Positions 17,042 through 25,482 of a stretch of DNA of 64,000 nt are shown piece by piece. The notes under the pieces were generated by a model that was given only the letters and a program-made list of their open reading frames with translations, was not told the DNA's origin and ran no database searches. The stretch comes from CAXXOK01 sp963663285 (lineage in GTDB: Bacteria > Bacillota > Clostridia > Christensenellales > Aristaeellaceae). How positions within the stretch are numbered: position 1 is the stretch's first letter; each line of letters begins with the position of its first letter. The position numbers were made by a program, and so were the translations under genes. The stretch covers positions 1,178,001-1,242,000 of the forward strand of contig CAXXNI010000002.1 of the NCBI GenBank assembly GCA_963663285.2, written 5' to 3'.

Positions 17042-17389
17042 TACTTTATCCCCCGGAAATGCTACTGCGCTTTTCCCTCCGCTAAATCCAATTTTTTCGT
17101 ATAGGTTTACATGCTCCGGCGTTCATTCTTGGCAATGAAACCAGCTTGATATTTACCTTAAAATATACGTCTTCTAAAATACACGCCCCATCCCTTGCAG
17201 GCTAGTACCCTTTTGTACAAACGTTAAAAGGGAACAAACAGATAAACGCCCGTCGCTAGTATATAGTGACGGGTGTTTATTGATCTTAATAATTTACGAT
17301 TCCAAGTCTATGAATATAGCATAACGAGAGTGAGAAGCGCTATTTTCATACGTTCAGACATTGCTTTGCCCTATGCAAAATGATACATT
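17042..17389. other. intergenic region between convergent genes
   Basis: It holds the hairpin at 17244-17278; otherwise nothing recognisable. Confidence 0.5.
17244..17278. terminator. bidirectional terminator-like hairpin
   Basis: AAACGCCCGTCGCTA pairs with TAGTGACGGGTGTTT with two mismatches, T-rich on both sides. It lies between the methyltransferase and the convergent GH13 gene. Confidence 0.7.
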
Positions 17390-19081
17390 TTACTTTTCCA
17401 AAGAGTAAACAACTGCTTCATAAGGGCGCAGCATTCCTGCGTTTTCCACCTTGGGATAGTTGCCTATCAACCGCTTGCTGTTTTCAGGCGGCAATGGCAT
17501 CGTTTGTACTTCAGCACTGAAGTTACAGGCCACTAGCAAATCCTGCTTTCCCCCACGGCGGTAGAAGACCCAAATTTCATCATTTCCCGTATTTGCAAGC
17601 TCATATTTTCCGTAAATCGCAGTCTCGTTTTGTTTGCGAATCCGTATCACCTGCTTATAGTAGTTCAACACCGATTCCGGATCGGCTTCCTCCGCATCGG
17701 CATTAATCTGCTCATAATTCGGATTTACCTTTATCCACGGTTCACCGGTCGAAAACCCCGCATTTGCGCTATTATCCCATTGCATAGGCGTGCGGCAATT
17801 ATCCCTGCCGCGCAGACGCAGGCACTCCATCATTTCATCCGGCTTAATCAACCCATTTTCCGTCAACTCCCTGAACATATTGATGCTCTCCAAATCCCGG
17901 TAATCCGAAAGGGTTGTAAAGCCGGCATTGGTCATGCCCAGTTCTTCACCCTGATAAATAAACGGCGTCCCCTTCAGCATGAATTCGCAAGTAGCAAGCA
18001 TTTTTGCAGAAAGTGCGCGGTATTCATCACGATCACAACCAAAACGCGATACGGCGCGCGGCTGGTCATGGTTGCCCCAGTACAGGCTGTTCCAAGCTTT
18101 GCCTTCCAGCTCCGTTTGCCATCTGGAAAGTACATCCCGCAGTTCCGTAAGCGGAAAGCGCTTGGTCGTCCACTTGCCCAAAGGCCCTGCGCCTACATCC
18201 ATATGTTCAAACTGAAAAACCATATTCAATTCACCGGTTTCAAACCCGGCATATTTTTTTGCTTCTTCAGTCGTTACGCCCGGTGTTTCGCCAACCGTCA
18301 TCAAATCGTATCGGGAGAGAACTTCCCGGTTCATTTCCCGCAGAAACTCATGTTCACGAGGGCCGTTAAGTACGATACTGCTGGGATCGGCGTACACTCC
18401 CGCCCCCTTTTCCGCATTCGGGAAACGCTGGTCTTTGGAAATCATGCTGATAATGTCCATACGAAATCCATCGATTCCCTTATCGCACCACCAGCGCATC
18501 ATATCGTATACATCCGCCCGAACGTGTTCGTTTTCCCAGTTCAAATCCGGCTGTTCTTTCGCAAACATATGCAGGTAGTACATTTCTGTTGCCGGGTCAT
18601 ATTGCCAGGCAGGGCCGCCAAAGCAGGCTCCCCAATTGTTTGGTTCTGCGCCGCCTACACCTTCACGCCAAACATAATAATCCCTATGCGGGTTATTGCG
18701 CGAGCTGCGGCTCTCCACAAACCATGCATGCTGGTCGGAGGTATGGTTGACCACCAAATCCATCACAACGCGCAACCCCAACTCGTGCGCTTTGCCCAGC
18801 ATACAGTCAAAATCCTCCATGGTGCCAAATTCCGTCATAATGGCCTGATAATCGGAAATATCATAGCCGTTATCCCGGTTTGGAGATTGATACACCGGGC
18901 TTAGCCAAATCACATCCGCGCCCAGCGCCCGTATATAGGGAAGCCGGCGCGTGATACCGTTCAGGTCACCGATGCCGTCCCCATTGGAATCCTGAAAACT
19001 GCGTGGGTATACCTGATAGGCTACCGCTTCTTTCCACCATGTTTTTTTCTCTTGTACACCATTGTTTTGTTTATCGTTCAT
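17390..19081 (-). CDS. GH13 alpha-glucosidase / oligo-1,6-glucosidase
   Basis: A 563-residue cytoplasmic enzyme of the GH13_31 type (the length is normal). It shows WWKEAVAYQVYPRSFQDSNGDGIGDL, the first conserved region DLVVNHTS, the nucleophile region GFRMDIISM, the acid/base region TVGETPGV, and YWGNHDQPR for the transition-state aspartate. It removes terminal glucose from isomaltose- or maltose-type oligosaccharides. ATG 19081 has AGGAG 10 bases upstream; a longer frame reaches 19120 without one. The gene is monocistronic. A LacI/CcpA-like palindrome lies about 85 bases upstream of the start, so sugar-responsive repression is likely. The exact linkage preference cannot be read. Confidence 0.93.
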   Translation of the reverse strand: MNDKQNNGVQEKKTWWKEAVAYQVYPRSFQDSNGDGIGDLNGITRRLPYIRALGADVIWLSPVYQSPNRDNGYDISDYQAIMTEFGTMEDFDCMLGKAHELGLRVVMDLVVNHTSDQHAWFVESRSSRNNPHRDYYVWREGVGGAEPNNWGACFGGPAWQYDPATEMYYLHMFAKEQPDLNWENEHVRADVYDMMRWWCDKGIDGFRMDIISMISKDQRFPNAEKGAGVYADPSSIVLNGPREHEFLREMNREVLSRYDLMTVGETPGVTTEEAKKYAGFETGELNMVFQFEHMDVGAGPLGKWTTKRFPLTELRDVLSRWQTELEGKAWNSLYWGNHDQPRAVSRFGCDRDEYRALSAKMLATCEFMLKGTPFIYQGEELGMTNAGFTTLSDYRDLESINMFRELTENGLIKPDEMMECLRLRGRDNCRTPMQWDNSANAGFSTGEPWIKVNPNYEQINADAEEADPESVLNYYKQVIRIRKQNETAIYGKYELANTGNDEIWVFYRRGGKQDLLVACNFSAEVQTMPLPPENSKRLIGNYPKVENAGMLRPYEAVVYSLEK

Positions 19082-19165
19082 ACTGTACACACTCCTGTTG
19101 CATCCTCTTGAAGCATTCAAAACATATGGTAAATGGTACCCGATGTTTGAATCATTCTACTGCTG

Positions 19166-19179
19166 TCAAAGCGCTTGTT
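19166..19179. promoter_or_regulatory. LacI/CcpA-type operator
   Basis: TCAAAGCGCTTGTT contains the palindromic core CAAAGCGCTTG and resembles a catabolite-response element. It lies directly next to a TTGACA (minus strand) upstream of the alpha-glucosidase gene. Confidence 0.55.
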
Positions 19180-19666
19180 TAACTTGCCGAAAGGCTTTCG
19201 GCCATTGTCACTGGTGTTCCCTGTTTTCGTCTTTTTGAATATTCCCGCCGGTGTTATTGAAACAGGTTTTCCCTTATCTGCTCATTGCTTATTGTTCAAT
19301 ACGATCCGGATGGTTCTCCCCTTCGTAAGTATAGTCGTTTTTCAGGCAAAACAGAATACATTCCCAATAAAAATGTCGTTAAATACAATCCGTTCCTCTT
19401 ACTATTGAATCGTCCGTTCTTGTTCCGTTTCATTCCGTGGTTAACTCACTGCAAACTATATGTGGAAATGCTTTTTGGGCGCTTATGAACGCATAAATGG
19501 ATTGCAGCATCTATATCCCCGCACGCCTTTCCCCTGTCAAACAGATGCATTGTATGCCTGCGTCTATCATTCGCACACAGCTGCAGAAGTACGGTACATT
19601 GTCATGCCTTAGATTGATCATACCCGTTTTAGCTACGCAGATATTCAGCGAACATCAGAGGATAAT

Positions 19667-19708
19667 AAAAGAAAACGCTTGGCTTTCTTGACTGCTGCGT
19701 TTTCTTTT
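19667..19708. terminator. terminator of the surface-protein gene
   Basis: AAAAGAAAACGC pairs with GCGTTTTCTTTT around an 18-base loop; on the minus strand T-rich sequence follows. It starts about 40 bases after the stop codon of the surface protein. Confidence 0.8.
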
Positions 19709-19745
19709 TATAAAGGAAATAGGTATTATTTTATGTTATGAATCA

Positions 19746-20900
19746 TCATTTACCGTTTCGTCTGCGTGTACTTCTGTTCAAGACCAAAACTATGAATATA
19801 CCTAACAAAGCGCTGCCAGTAATCCCAAGCCATAGCAAAGGGCGGGCCGCATCTCCGGTTTGCGGTACATCAATATTCTCCAAAAACTGAACAAATTTAA
19901 ATGGTGATGTATCTGTATGGTTCGTTGCCAGCATTCCATCAGCTCCCGACCGCCAAACCGTCGGATAATGCCCTAATGAATATTCCGACACGTACACCGT
20001 ACCCCCGTTGATGGAGTAAGTAGGTGCAGCGTTCGTACTATAATAGCGAAGCGCCGATGTAAAACCGGTGAATGTATAATTACCGCCCTTATAGGTAAAC
20101 GTATCATCGGCAAAAAAGAGGGCATAGGATTGGCTCCCGGTATACGCCGACACATTGGCTGCACCGCCTTCCAGCGATATGCCGCCAGTATAAGCAAAGA
20201 TACCCACAGAGCGTGTGCTTGTAGATTGAGCATCCACGGTAAGGCTTCCGCCTGTCATTCGGAAATCGCCCAAACCAGAGTAGATGCTGGTTGCCATGCT
20301 GCTCAATGTGCTTGCTTGTACATTCCCACCTGCAAGTAAAATATCATAAACCGCAGACATTCCAAATGCAATGAAACTGGATTGTACATCAACCGTCACG
20401 CCGCCGGAAAAAACAGTGATTTCATTCCCTGCATTGATACCATAAGCTATTGAGTTATCATATCTATTTTCGATTTGAACATCCAGGTTTCCAGAACCGC
20501 CGATCGACATGCTGCCCCCGGCTTTTATGCCCATAACTGATGAATACAGGTTGCTGATAAAAGTAACTGTTGAGTCTCCCGTGAGTTCAATGGCAATATC
20601 TCCGTCGGCATACACAAGTATATGGTATCCCGGTGCTGCCGAAACTGACGAAGTTAAAGTGATCACTGCATTATTTAGTTTCAGCGTATTTGACGCCGTA
20701 TCAAAATACGCATTCCATCCACTTGCAGGCGGTGTAGCCAGTGCAACTTCGGTTCCATTTACCCAATACGGGTTTGTAGCCGTCAACTTCGCACGATTCA
20801 AAATGACACTGGTCGAGTTCGCCGCCAAGGCTGTTGATAGGGAAATACATAGTGTCAGTACGAGAATACCGGTAAAAACCATCCATCGTATTCTTTTCAT
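19746..20900 (-). CDS. secreted surface protein with sortase-type C-terminal anchor
   Basis: 384 residues. A signal peptide covers about residues 1-27 (ending STALA). The body, about 40-330, is rich in Gly, Ser, Thr and Val with repeating short beta-strand units (GGSMSIGGSGNLDV, GGVTVDVQSS, GGSLTVDAQSTS), as in right-handed beta-helix carbohydrate-binding modules. The C-terminus reads VPQTGD, then a hydrophobic helix, then RSTRRRNGK, the classical cell-wall sorting signal with Val for Leu. It should be displayed on the wall by a sortase that is not encoded here. ATG 20900 has GGAG 10 bases upstream. A good promoter lies at 20971-20999. Binding of a glycan is inference. Confidence 0.8.
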   Translation of the reverse strand: MKRIRWMVFTGILVLTLCISLSTALAANSTSVILNRAKLTATNPYWVNGTEVALATPPASGWNAYFDTASNTLKLNNAVITLTSSVSAAPGYHILVYADGDIAIELTGDSTVTFISNLYSSVMGIKAGGSMSIGGSGNLDVQIENRYDNSIAYGINAGNEITVFSGGVTVDVQSSFIAFGMSAVYDILLAGGNVQASTLSSMATSIYSGLGDFRMTGGSLTVDAQSTSTRSVGIFAYTGGISLEGGAANVSAYTGSQSYALFFADDTFTYKGGNYTFTGFTSALRYYSTNAAPTYSINGGTVYVSEYSLGHYPTVWRSGADGMLATNHTDTSPFKFVQFLENIDVPQTGDAARPLLWLGITGSALLGIFIVLVLNRSTRRRNGK

Positions 20901-20970
20901 GATGTTGTTTCTCCGTATTTGTTGTCCGTTAAAGAATTGGAAACGCAATGAAAATCCAATATTTAACTTC

Positions 20971-20999
20971 ATCATATCACTTTGTTAATGGAATCACAA
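20971..20999 (-). promoter_or_regulatory. surface-protein promoter
   Basis: On the minus strand TTGTGA (20994-20999) and TATGAT (20971-20976) are 17 bases apart, about 70 bases upstream of the start codon. Confidence 0.6.
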
Positions 21000-21453
21000 C
21001 AGAAATTTCTTATCATCATTTCAGGTACAGATTTACATCCTTACGCCCATCAGGATTTTATTGTTAGATGGTTCACATTATAGCAAACAGGAGGACCCGG
21101 TTTTTATTTATAGGCAAACCCGAAAAACAAAAAAACATTTAATCGCTCTTCGTTATCAACATGCCCAAAACAAGCGCTCATCTGCCTTGATTTTCTTTTT
21201 AATATCCACCAAATTATTCTACAAATTTCAACGTTTAAATAGACTACACCAGATAAAAAATGTTCGCATGTTTATGGTAAAGCTGTTATAATAATAACAA
21301 ATTATATACAGATGCGCATACCCGAGCATTTATAAGAATGTTATGAGTTTAGCAATACCTAGGTTTCTATAATTCAAATATTCAATCACTAAGACACATT
21401 CCAAATCATCATATTAACACAATCCCATAAAGCTATAATTTTAAAATACAAAA

Positions 21454-21488
21454 ATGACGCCAACCTCGTGCTAAGATTGACGTCATTG
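21454..21488 (-). terminator. former tRNA-Ala terminator, now displaced
   Basis: On the minus strand AATGACGTCAATCTTAGCACG is matched by AGGTTGGCGTCATT and followed by TTTTTG. It sits right behind the displaced 3' fragment of the tRNA, exactly where the terminator of the intact tRNA would be before the islet inserted. Confidence 0.75.
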
Positions 21489-21489
21489 A

Positions 21490-21546
21490 TGGTGGAGCAT
21501 AGGAGATTCGAACTCCTGGCCTCTACAATGCGAATGTAGCGCGCTA
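21490..21546 (-). repeat. attachment-site-like copy of the tRNA-Ala 3' portion (57 bp)
   Basis: These 57 bases are identical to 25899-25955, the 3' part (CCA, acceptor 3' strand, T arm, anticodon arm, part of the D arm) of tRNA-Ala(CGC). The match ends abruptly after CGCGCTA; the 5' part of the tRNA is absent. This is what an element leaves when it integrates into the 3' end of a tRNA gene. Confidence 0.92.
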
Positions 21547-21794
21547 ACGAAGCATCTATAAAAGCACTGATGATTGGAAGAATTTAACACACATTTGAAT
21601 GCTGTAACATCATTTATTCAAGCGGAGTATCAATGCCTTTGCCATTACTTTTCGAAACTACAAACTTGATTATATTTAACCAACAATCTTTCATATTAAT
21701 AATGCAGTTCTCTTTTATGATTTATTATATTTATCTTTTATCAGTAAAAATCCGATGGACAGTTAGCCCATCGGATGTGGTCTTTAAAGTTCGC
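21547..21794. other. islet left end, non-coding
   Basis: AT-rich; it holds a short hairpin-like end near 21755-21780 after the last gene but nothing else that I can name. Confidence 0.4.
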
Positions 21795-22010
21795 TTATAC
21801 TATATTAGCAGCTTCTAGCGCTTCAGCGCAAGCCTTGGCATCGGCTTTTGTAACTTTCGATTGCGGAAAAGCCATCAACACTTTCAGTGGCATACCGCTC
21901 CCTTGCTTAATGCGGGGATCTTCAATGCCAGGGAAGTATTTTTTAACGATTTCAACTGCTGCGGGGTTATCTAAGATTTCCTGAACTTTGCTTGAACTGG
22001 TAATTGCCAT
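21795..22010 (-). CDS. small helical protein of unknown function in SDR operon
   Basis: A 71-residue protein, MAITSSSKVQEILDNPAAVEIVKKYFPGI..., likely all-helical. The arrangement 'EILDNPAAVEIVKKYFPG ... QGSGMPLKVLMAFP ... ADAKACAEALEA' is like a small helical module I recall at the C-terminus of some clostridial hydrolases; here it stands alone. No catalytic or metal-binding motif is visible. ATG 22010 has GGAGGAG 6 bases upstream, so the 8-residue upstream extension is not used. It lies 31 bases after the shorter SDR gene and is probably in the same operon, so it may serve the SDR enzymes, for example as an accessory subunit. I cannot give a function. Confidence 0.6.
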   Translation of the reverse strand: MAITSSSKVQEILDNPAAVEIVKKYFPGIEDPRIKQGSGMPLKVLMAFPQSKVTKADAKACAEALEAANIV

Positions 22011-22041
22011 AATGAACTCCTCCAAATATTTCAAGTTTGTT

Positions 22042-22821
22042 TTACGCGTTGATTAATGCACCACCATCGGCATGAATGTTTTGCCCCGTAATCCAATGGC
22101 TGTCATCGGAAGCCATAAAGACCACAACGGGTGCAACATCTTCATAAGGATCGCCTGCACGACGGAATGGATTGTTGACAAATGCGGCTTCAACATGTGC
22201 TTTGGCTTCTGGACTTAACGAATTTAGACCATTAGAGCAGTTTTCTGTTAAACCGTTGGGGCAGAGGGTATTAACGCGAATGTTGTATTGGCCCCATTCT
22301 CTGGCTACCGAGCGGGACATACCACGAACCGCTTCTTTTGCGGCTGAATATGGCGCATAAAGTGCATCACCCATAACGGCAGCTTCCGAGGCAAAATTAA
22401 TAATGGAAGCACCGGCGCCTTTTTTATCACGCATGTGAGGAAAGCACAGCTTCATCAAGTTCCAATAGGAATAAACCGAACTCTTCATCTCCAGATCAAG
22501 TTCTTCAATTGTTTTTTCAAGGAATGGGTTTGGCATAGTAATGCTATGCGCATTATTAACGAGTACGTCAATCGTACTGAACTTTTCAACAGTTGCGTCC
22601 ACAAACTTTACAAGGCTGTCATAGTCCATGATGTCAACAGACATTGCTAACACTTCTGCACCTTTATCTTCGCAGATTTTCTTGGTTTCCATCAGTTTGC
22701 TCTCAGTTCTTGCGCAGATAGCTAGTTTAGCTCCTTCAACTGCCATACGGATGGCTTGTTGTTTACCAAGCCCGCTGGAACACCCCGTGATCAGTATAAC
22801 TTTATTTTCCAATTTTTTCAC
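22042..22821 (-). CDS. short-chain dehydrogenase/reductase (SDR)
   Basis: A 259-residue classical SDR. TGCSSGLG is the NAD(P)-binding motif near residue 13, NNAH replaces the usual NNAG, and YSAAK supplies the catalytic Tyr and Lys. The C-terminal WITGQNIHADGG is also typical. It resembles FabG-like oxidoreductases acting on hydroxyl/keto pairs; the substrate is unknown. The start is GTG at 22821, with AGGAG 9 bases ahead. It sits 24 bases downstream of the second SDR gene in the same direction, and the small helical protein follows. No gene of a defined pathway lies within the islet to reveal the substrate. Confidence 0.88.
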   Translation of the reverse strand: MKKLENKVILITGCSSGLGKQQAIRMAVEGAKLAICARTESKLMETKKICEDKGAEVLAMSVDIMDYDSLVKFVDATVEKFSTIDVLVNNAHSITMPNPFLEKTIEELDLEMKSSVYSYWNLMKLCFPHMRDKKGAGASIINFASEAAVMGDALYAPYSAAKEAVRGMSRSVAREWGQYNIRVNTLCPNGLTENCSNGLNSLSPEAKAHVEAAFVNNPFRRAGDPYEDVAPVVVFMASDDSHWITGQNIHADGGALINA

Positions 22822-22845
22822 AATGCAATCTCCTGTGTTATTTCT

Positions 22846-23820
22846 TTATTTCATCGGTAGTGCAGACTCAAGACCGTCAATTCCTTCCAGCAGTTCATTT
22901 GGAATACGCTCGATTAGCTCATCAATTTTCCAAACTTCATCTTTCCTATAAATGGACTTGATTACCTCAGAAGTTGACCATACACCAATCTCACCATCAG
23001 CTGCCAATTTGAACAAAACACCAGTGATGTCTTTTGCATAATCCGAAGCTAGGTAAGCCAAGAATGGCACCATGCCTTCCGGGGTCTTCAGCATTGCAGC
23101 AGGAGCAGCAGCTTCAAGATATTCCGTTGGTATACCTTGAATACGGTACTTGGCAGCAGCATTAGTCCATGCACGGGTTTTAGCAAGGGGTGTATAGGCA
23201 TTCACCGTAACGCCTGTTCCCTCAACATCTTTGGCAACCACCTTGCTCAAAGTGTTTACGCCAGCATTTGCAGCACCATAGGCTGCATATCCTTCGATGC
23301 CGGCATGTGCATCCGAAGAAGAATTGATAATTCGTCCGTAACCTTGCTTGACCATGATGGGAAGGGCGTTGTGCATCAGGTTGAACGCACCTTTGAGCTT
23401 GGAGTTGATGCTGATGTCCCAAAGACACTCGTCCATGTCCATAAAATTGCCAACCCAATTGGAGGACGCATTATGAACCACAATATCAACTCTGCCATAA
23501 TTGTCCATAGCGGTTTGAATGATTTTTTTGGCGGTTTCATAATCGCTCACATCGCCAAAAAAAGGAACCGCATCTCCGCCTTTTGCGATGATTTCATCAG
23601 CGGTGGTTTTAGCATCACCGCCCATTTTCTCAAGGGTTGCTTTTTCCTCCGCGTTAAAATCCAAAGAGGTATGCTCAAATGCATTAAGCGAGGATCCTGG
23701 TTTACGATTGTTGGTGATCACCTTTGCACCATGCTCTGCAAAGCATAGTGCAATTTCTCTTCCGATTCCTTGACCAGAGCCAGTAACAATAGCTACTTTT
23801 CCTTCTAATAATTTACTCAT
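22846..23820 (-). CDS. SDR-family protein with Asn replacing the catalytic Lys
   Basis: 324 residues, longer than the classical SDR length of about 250. The N-terminus has VAIVTGSGQGIGREIALCFAEHGAKV. The active-site region reads YAAYGAANAG: the Tyr is present but the usual YXXXK Lys is Asn. The C-terminal 65 residues (WSTSEVIKSIYRKDEVWKIDELIERIPNEL) form an extra segment. It recalls the MFE-2/17beta-HSD4 SDR domain that handles acyl-CoA. Because the Lys is missing, catalysis may be weak, use another base, or be lost. ATG 23820 has AAAGGAAA upstream. It is the first gene of the SDR operon, with a palindrome about 45 bases upstream. Confidence 0.78.
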   Translation of the reverse strand: MSKLLEGKVAIVTGSGQGIGREIALCFAEHGAKVITNNRKPGSSLNAFEHTSLDFNAEEKATLEKMGGDAKTTADEIIAKGGDAVPFFGDVSDYETAKKIIQTAMDNYGRVDIVVHNASSNWVGNFMDMDECLWDISINSKLKGAFNLMHNALPIMVKQGYGRIINSSSDAHAGIEGYAAYGAANAGVNTLSKVVAKDVEGTGVTVNAYTPLAKTRAWTNAAAKYRIQGIPTEYLEAAAPAAMLKTPEGMVPFLAYLASDYAKDITGVLFKLAADGEIGVWSTSEVIKSIYRKDEVWKIDELIERIPNELLEGIDGLESALPMK

Positions 23821-24132
23821 ACTGTTTCCTTTCATTACTCTAAGGGACACTATGTTTTGTTAATAACACGTGTTTCCTTTAGCCATACTTACCGTAACGC
23901 AAATGAAAAACAGGGTCAATGAGCAATCTTTCTTGATATGTTTAAAAGAATGACACATTTGGTAAAAATGTTGCAAATCTCATCTTTTTCTAATGAAGCA
24001 ATGATTCAATTTTTGTTGTTCTATATGGCATAATTATAAAGGTTGCATTTTACCCCTGCTGTTTGTGTGTTATACAGTTCTCATACTATCCATAAATAGT
24101 GACAGAAGGCCTATATAAAAAGGAGCTACAAA
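23821..24132. other. divergent intergenic region inside the islet
   Basis: It contains the palindrome at 23865-23874 and must hold promoters of the SDR operon (left) and the membrane-protein gene (right). I see no RNA motif. Confidence 0.5.
23865..23874. promoter_or_regulatory. 10-bp perfect palindrome upstream of the SDR operon
   Basis: AACACGTGTT is a perfect palindrome about 45 bases before the start of the first SDR gene. It is a candidate binding site for the TetR protein of the islet. Confidence 0.35.
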
Positions 24133-24792
24133 ATGAACGAAATTTATAAAAAATATTTCTCAAATAGATACGATAGGTCTGTTACTATGACATTTTATTC
24201 CCTTTTTATTAACAGTGCTATATGCTTATTCAACTTTGGGTTGGCAATATACTTTTCAGAAGCTTGGTTCTCCCTAAATGCGACCTATTACTTGCTCTTA
24301 GCTTTAGCAAAAGCATATGTTCTAAGGTTGGATTACAAAGCAAAATTGATATTAAACGATACCGAGAGATTTAATGTTGAATATAAAGTTTACAGAAAAA
24401 GTGGTTCTTTGATTTGGCTATTGGCAATTGTTTATGCGGGTATAGGCTTATGGATGTACTATGGGGAAAATGCAACCATTTATAAAGGCAATGCGGTCTT
24501 CATGTTTGCATTAGTTGCACTAATAAAAATTTATTTTGCTATACGGGGAATGACAATTGCAAAAAGAATTAAGTCTCCCCTTATAACAACAATTAAAATC
24601 TTGAACGTTGCCAATGCAATGGTTGCTTTGGTGGTTACGCAGGCTACTTTGATGAGTTACGTCTTGTTTCCACATGCAATAACTTATTCTTCATATACCG
24701 CTATGGCGTGTGCTTTCGTTATGTTCGTCATGGGTATTCACATGAATTGTTCTAAAAAGATGCATATAGACAGCACTGCGAAATATCGTTGA
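24133..24792 (+). CDS. multi-pass membrane protein, family not recognised
   Basis: 219 residues with about six membrane helices: near residues 20-40, 45-65, 95-115, 120-140, 160-180 and 185-205. The ends are charged (KKYFSNRYDRSV at the start, NCSKKMHIDSTAKYR at the end). No transporter, enzyme or lipobox motif is visible. AAAAAGGAG precedes the ATG. It is divergent from the SDR operon and is followed by the TetR gene 126 bases downstream; it may be an efflux or membrane-remodelling protein controlled by that TetR, but this is a guess from neighbourhood. Codon choice is AT-rich, consistent with foreign origin. Confidence 0.65.
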   Translation: MNEIYKKYFSNRYDRSVTMTFYSLFINSAICLFNFGLAIYFSEAWFSLNATYYLLLALAKAYVLRLDYKAKLILNDTERFNVEYKVYRKSGSLIWLLAIVYAGIGLWMYYGENATIYKGNAVFMFALVALIKIYFAIRGMTIAKRIKSPLITTIKILNVANAMVALVVTQATLMSYVLFPHAITYSSYTAMACAFVMFVMGIHMNCSKKMHIDSTAKYR

Positions 24793-24842
24793 TGTTCAAA
24801 GTTAACACAGCGCTTTAAATCTCCTGTGTTTACCTATTATTG

Positions 24843-24870
24843 TTGCATATCTTATACTAATGTGTATAAT
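24843..24870 (+). promoter_or_regulatory. tetR promoter with overlapping inverted repeat
   Basis: TTGCAT (24843-24848) and TATAAT (24865-24870) are 16 bases apart. TTATAC (24852-24857) and GTATAA (24864-24869) form an inverted repeat across the spacer and -10 box, a typical place for autorepression. Confidence 0.55.
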
Positions 24871-24918
24871 AATAAATAGAAATTCGATATATGATATGAT
24901 TAGGGATGTGCTTTCAAT

Positions 24919-25482
24919 ATGAGTAAAGATTTGAGAGTTCGTATAACAAAACAGCTCATCCAAGATAAGTTTTTTCAATTATTACAAGAAAAGCCTCTTA
25001 ATAAGATTACGGTTAAAGCGATTTGTGATGAAGCAAAAATCAACCGATCTACTTTTTATAAATACTTCGCCGACCCTTATGACTTAATCGAAAAAGTGGA
25101 AGCTGAATTGCTTCAAAAAACAAGCGAGTTTTTTAAAATATCACCTAATCTCAATATTACGGAGACTGTGCTGTTTGTTTTAGATGTAGTCATGAAGCAT
25201 AAGGAAATTTATAAAACGATTCTCAGTGAAAATGGTGATCCCCACTTTATTGACAGGATGTTAGGTGGAATATATACTGCTAAAATCAGTAGTATGGAAA
25301 ATCTGTTTCCCAACTTGTCCGATGCACAAAAGGAATGGCTTTTTCGCTTTATCACTTATGGGAGTACAAACATCATCATTTCTTGGATTAAAAGCAATTT
25401 TAACATGCCCGCTACTGCTGTTGCAGCTTTCATAGATGAAATGAATTCAATTATTCTTGAAGGTGTGAAAAAACGCTTTTGA
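24919..25482 (+). CDS. TetR family transcriptional regulator
   Basis: 187 residues. The N-terminal DNA-binding domain (about 8-55) reads TKQLIQDKFFQLLQEKPLNKITVKAICDEAKINRSTFYKYFADPYDLI, the TetR helix-turn-helix with the RSTFYKYF signature. The C-terminal domain is of the short helical type seen in clostridial TetR_C_7 proteins. The ribosome site is poor (GGGATGTG). An inverted repeat overlapping its own promoter suggests autoregulation. It is the only regulator in the islet and probably controls the membrane protein or the SDR operon. No ligand can be inferred. Confidence 0.9.
   Translation: MSKDLRVRITKQLIQDKFFQLLQEKPLNKITVKAICDEAKINRSTFYKYFADPYDLIEKVEAELLQKTSEFFKISPNLNITETVLFVLDVVMKHKEIYKTILSENGDPHFIDRMLGGIYTAKISSMENLFPNLSDAQKEWLFRFITYGSTNIIISWIKSNFNMPATAVAAFIDEMNSIILEGVKKRF

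Larger units (their letters stand above)
19082..19745. other. long intergenic region
   Basis: It contains the operator-like palindrome (19166-19179) near the GH13 start and the terminator of the surface-protein gene (19667-19708). Between them I see no gene or RNA motif. Confidence 0.55.
20901..21489. other. AT-rich intergenic region left of the islet
   Basis: It contains the surface-protein promoter (20971-20999) and, at its right end, the hairpin at 21454-21488. The remainder shows no convincing gene; short frames lack ribosome sites. Confidence 0.55.

Noticed and set aside
17630..18904. 424-codon plus-strand frame opposite the GH13 enzyme
   Set aside because: No family resemblance and no ribosome site; the GH13 motifs prove that the minus strand is coding.
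20901..21489. Short frames in the AT-rich stretch left of the islet
   Set aside because: No ribosome sites and no recognisable family; they look like chance frames in AT-rich DNA.
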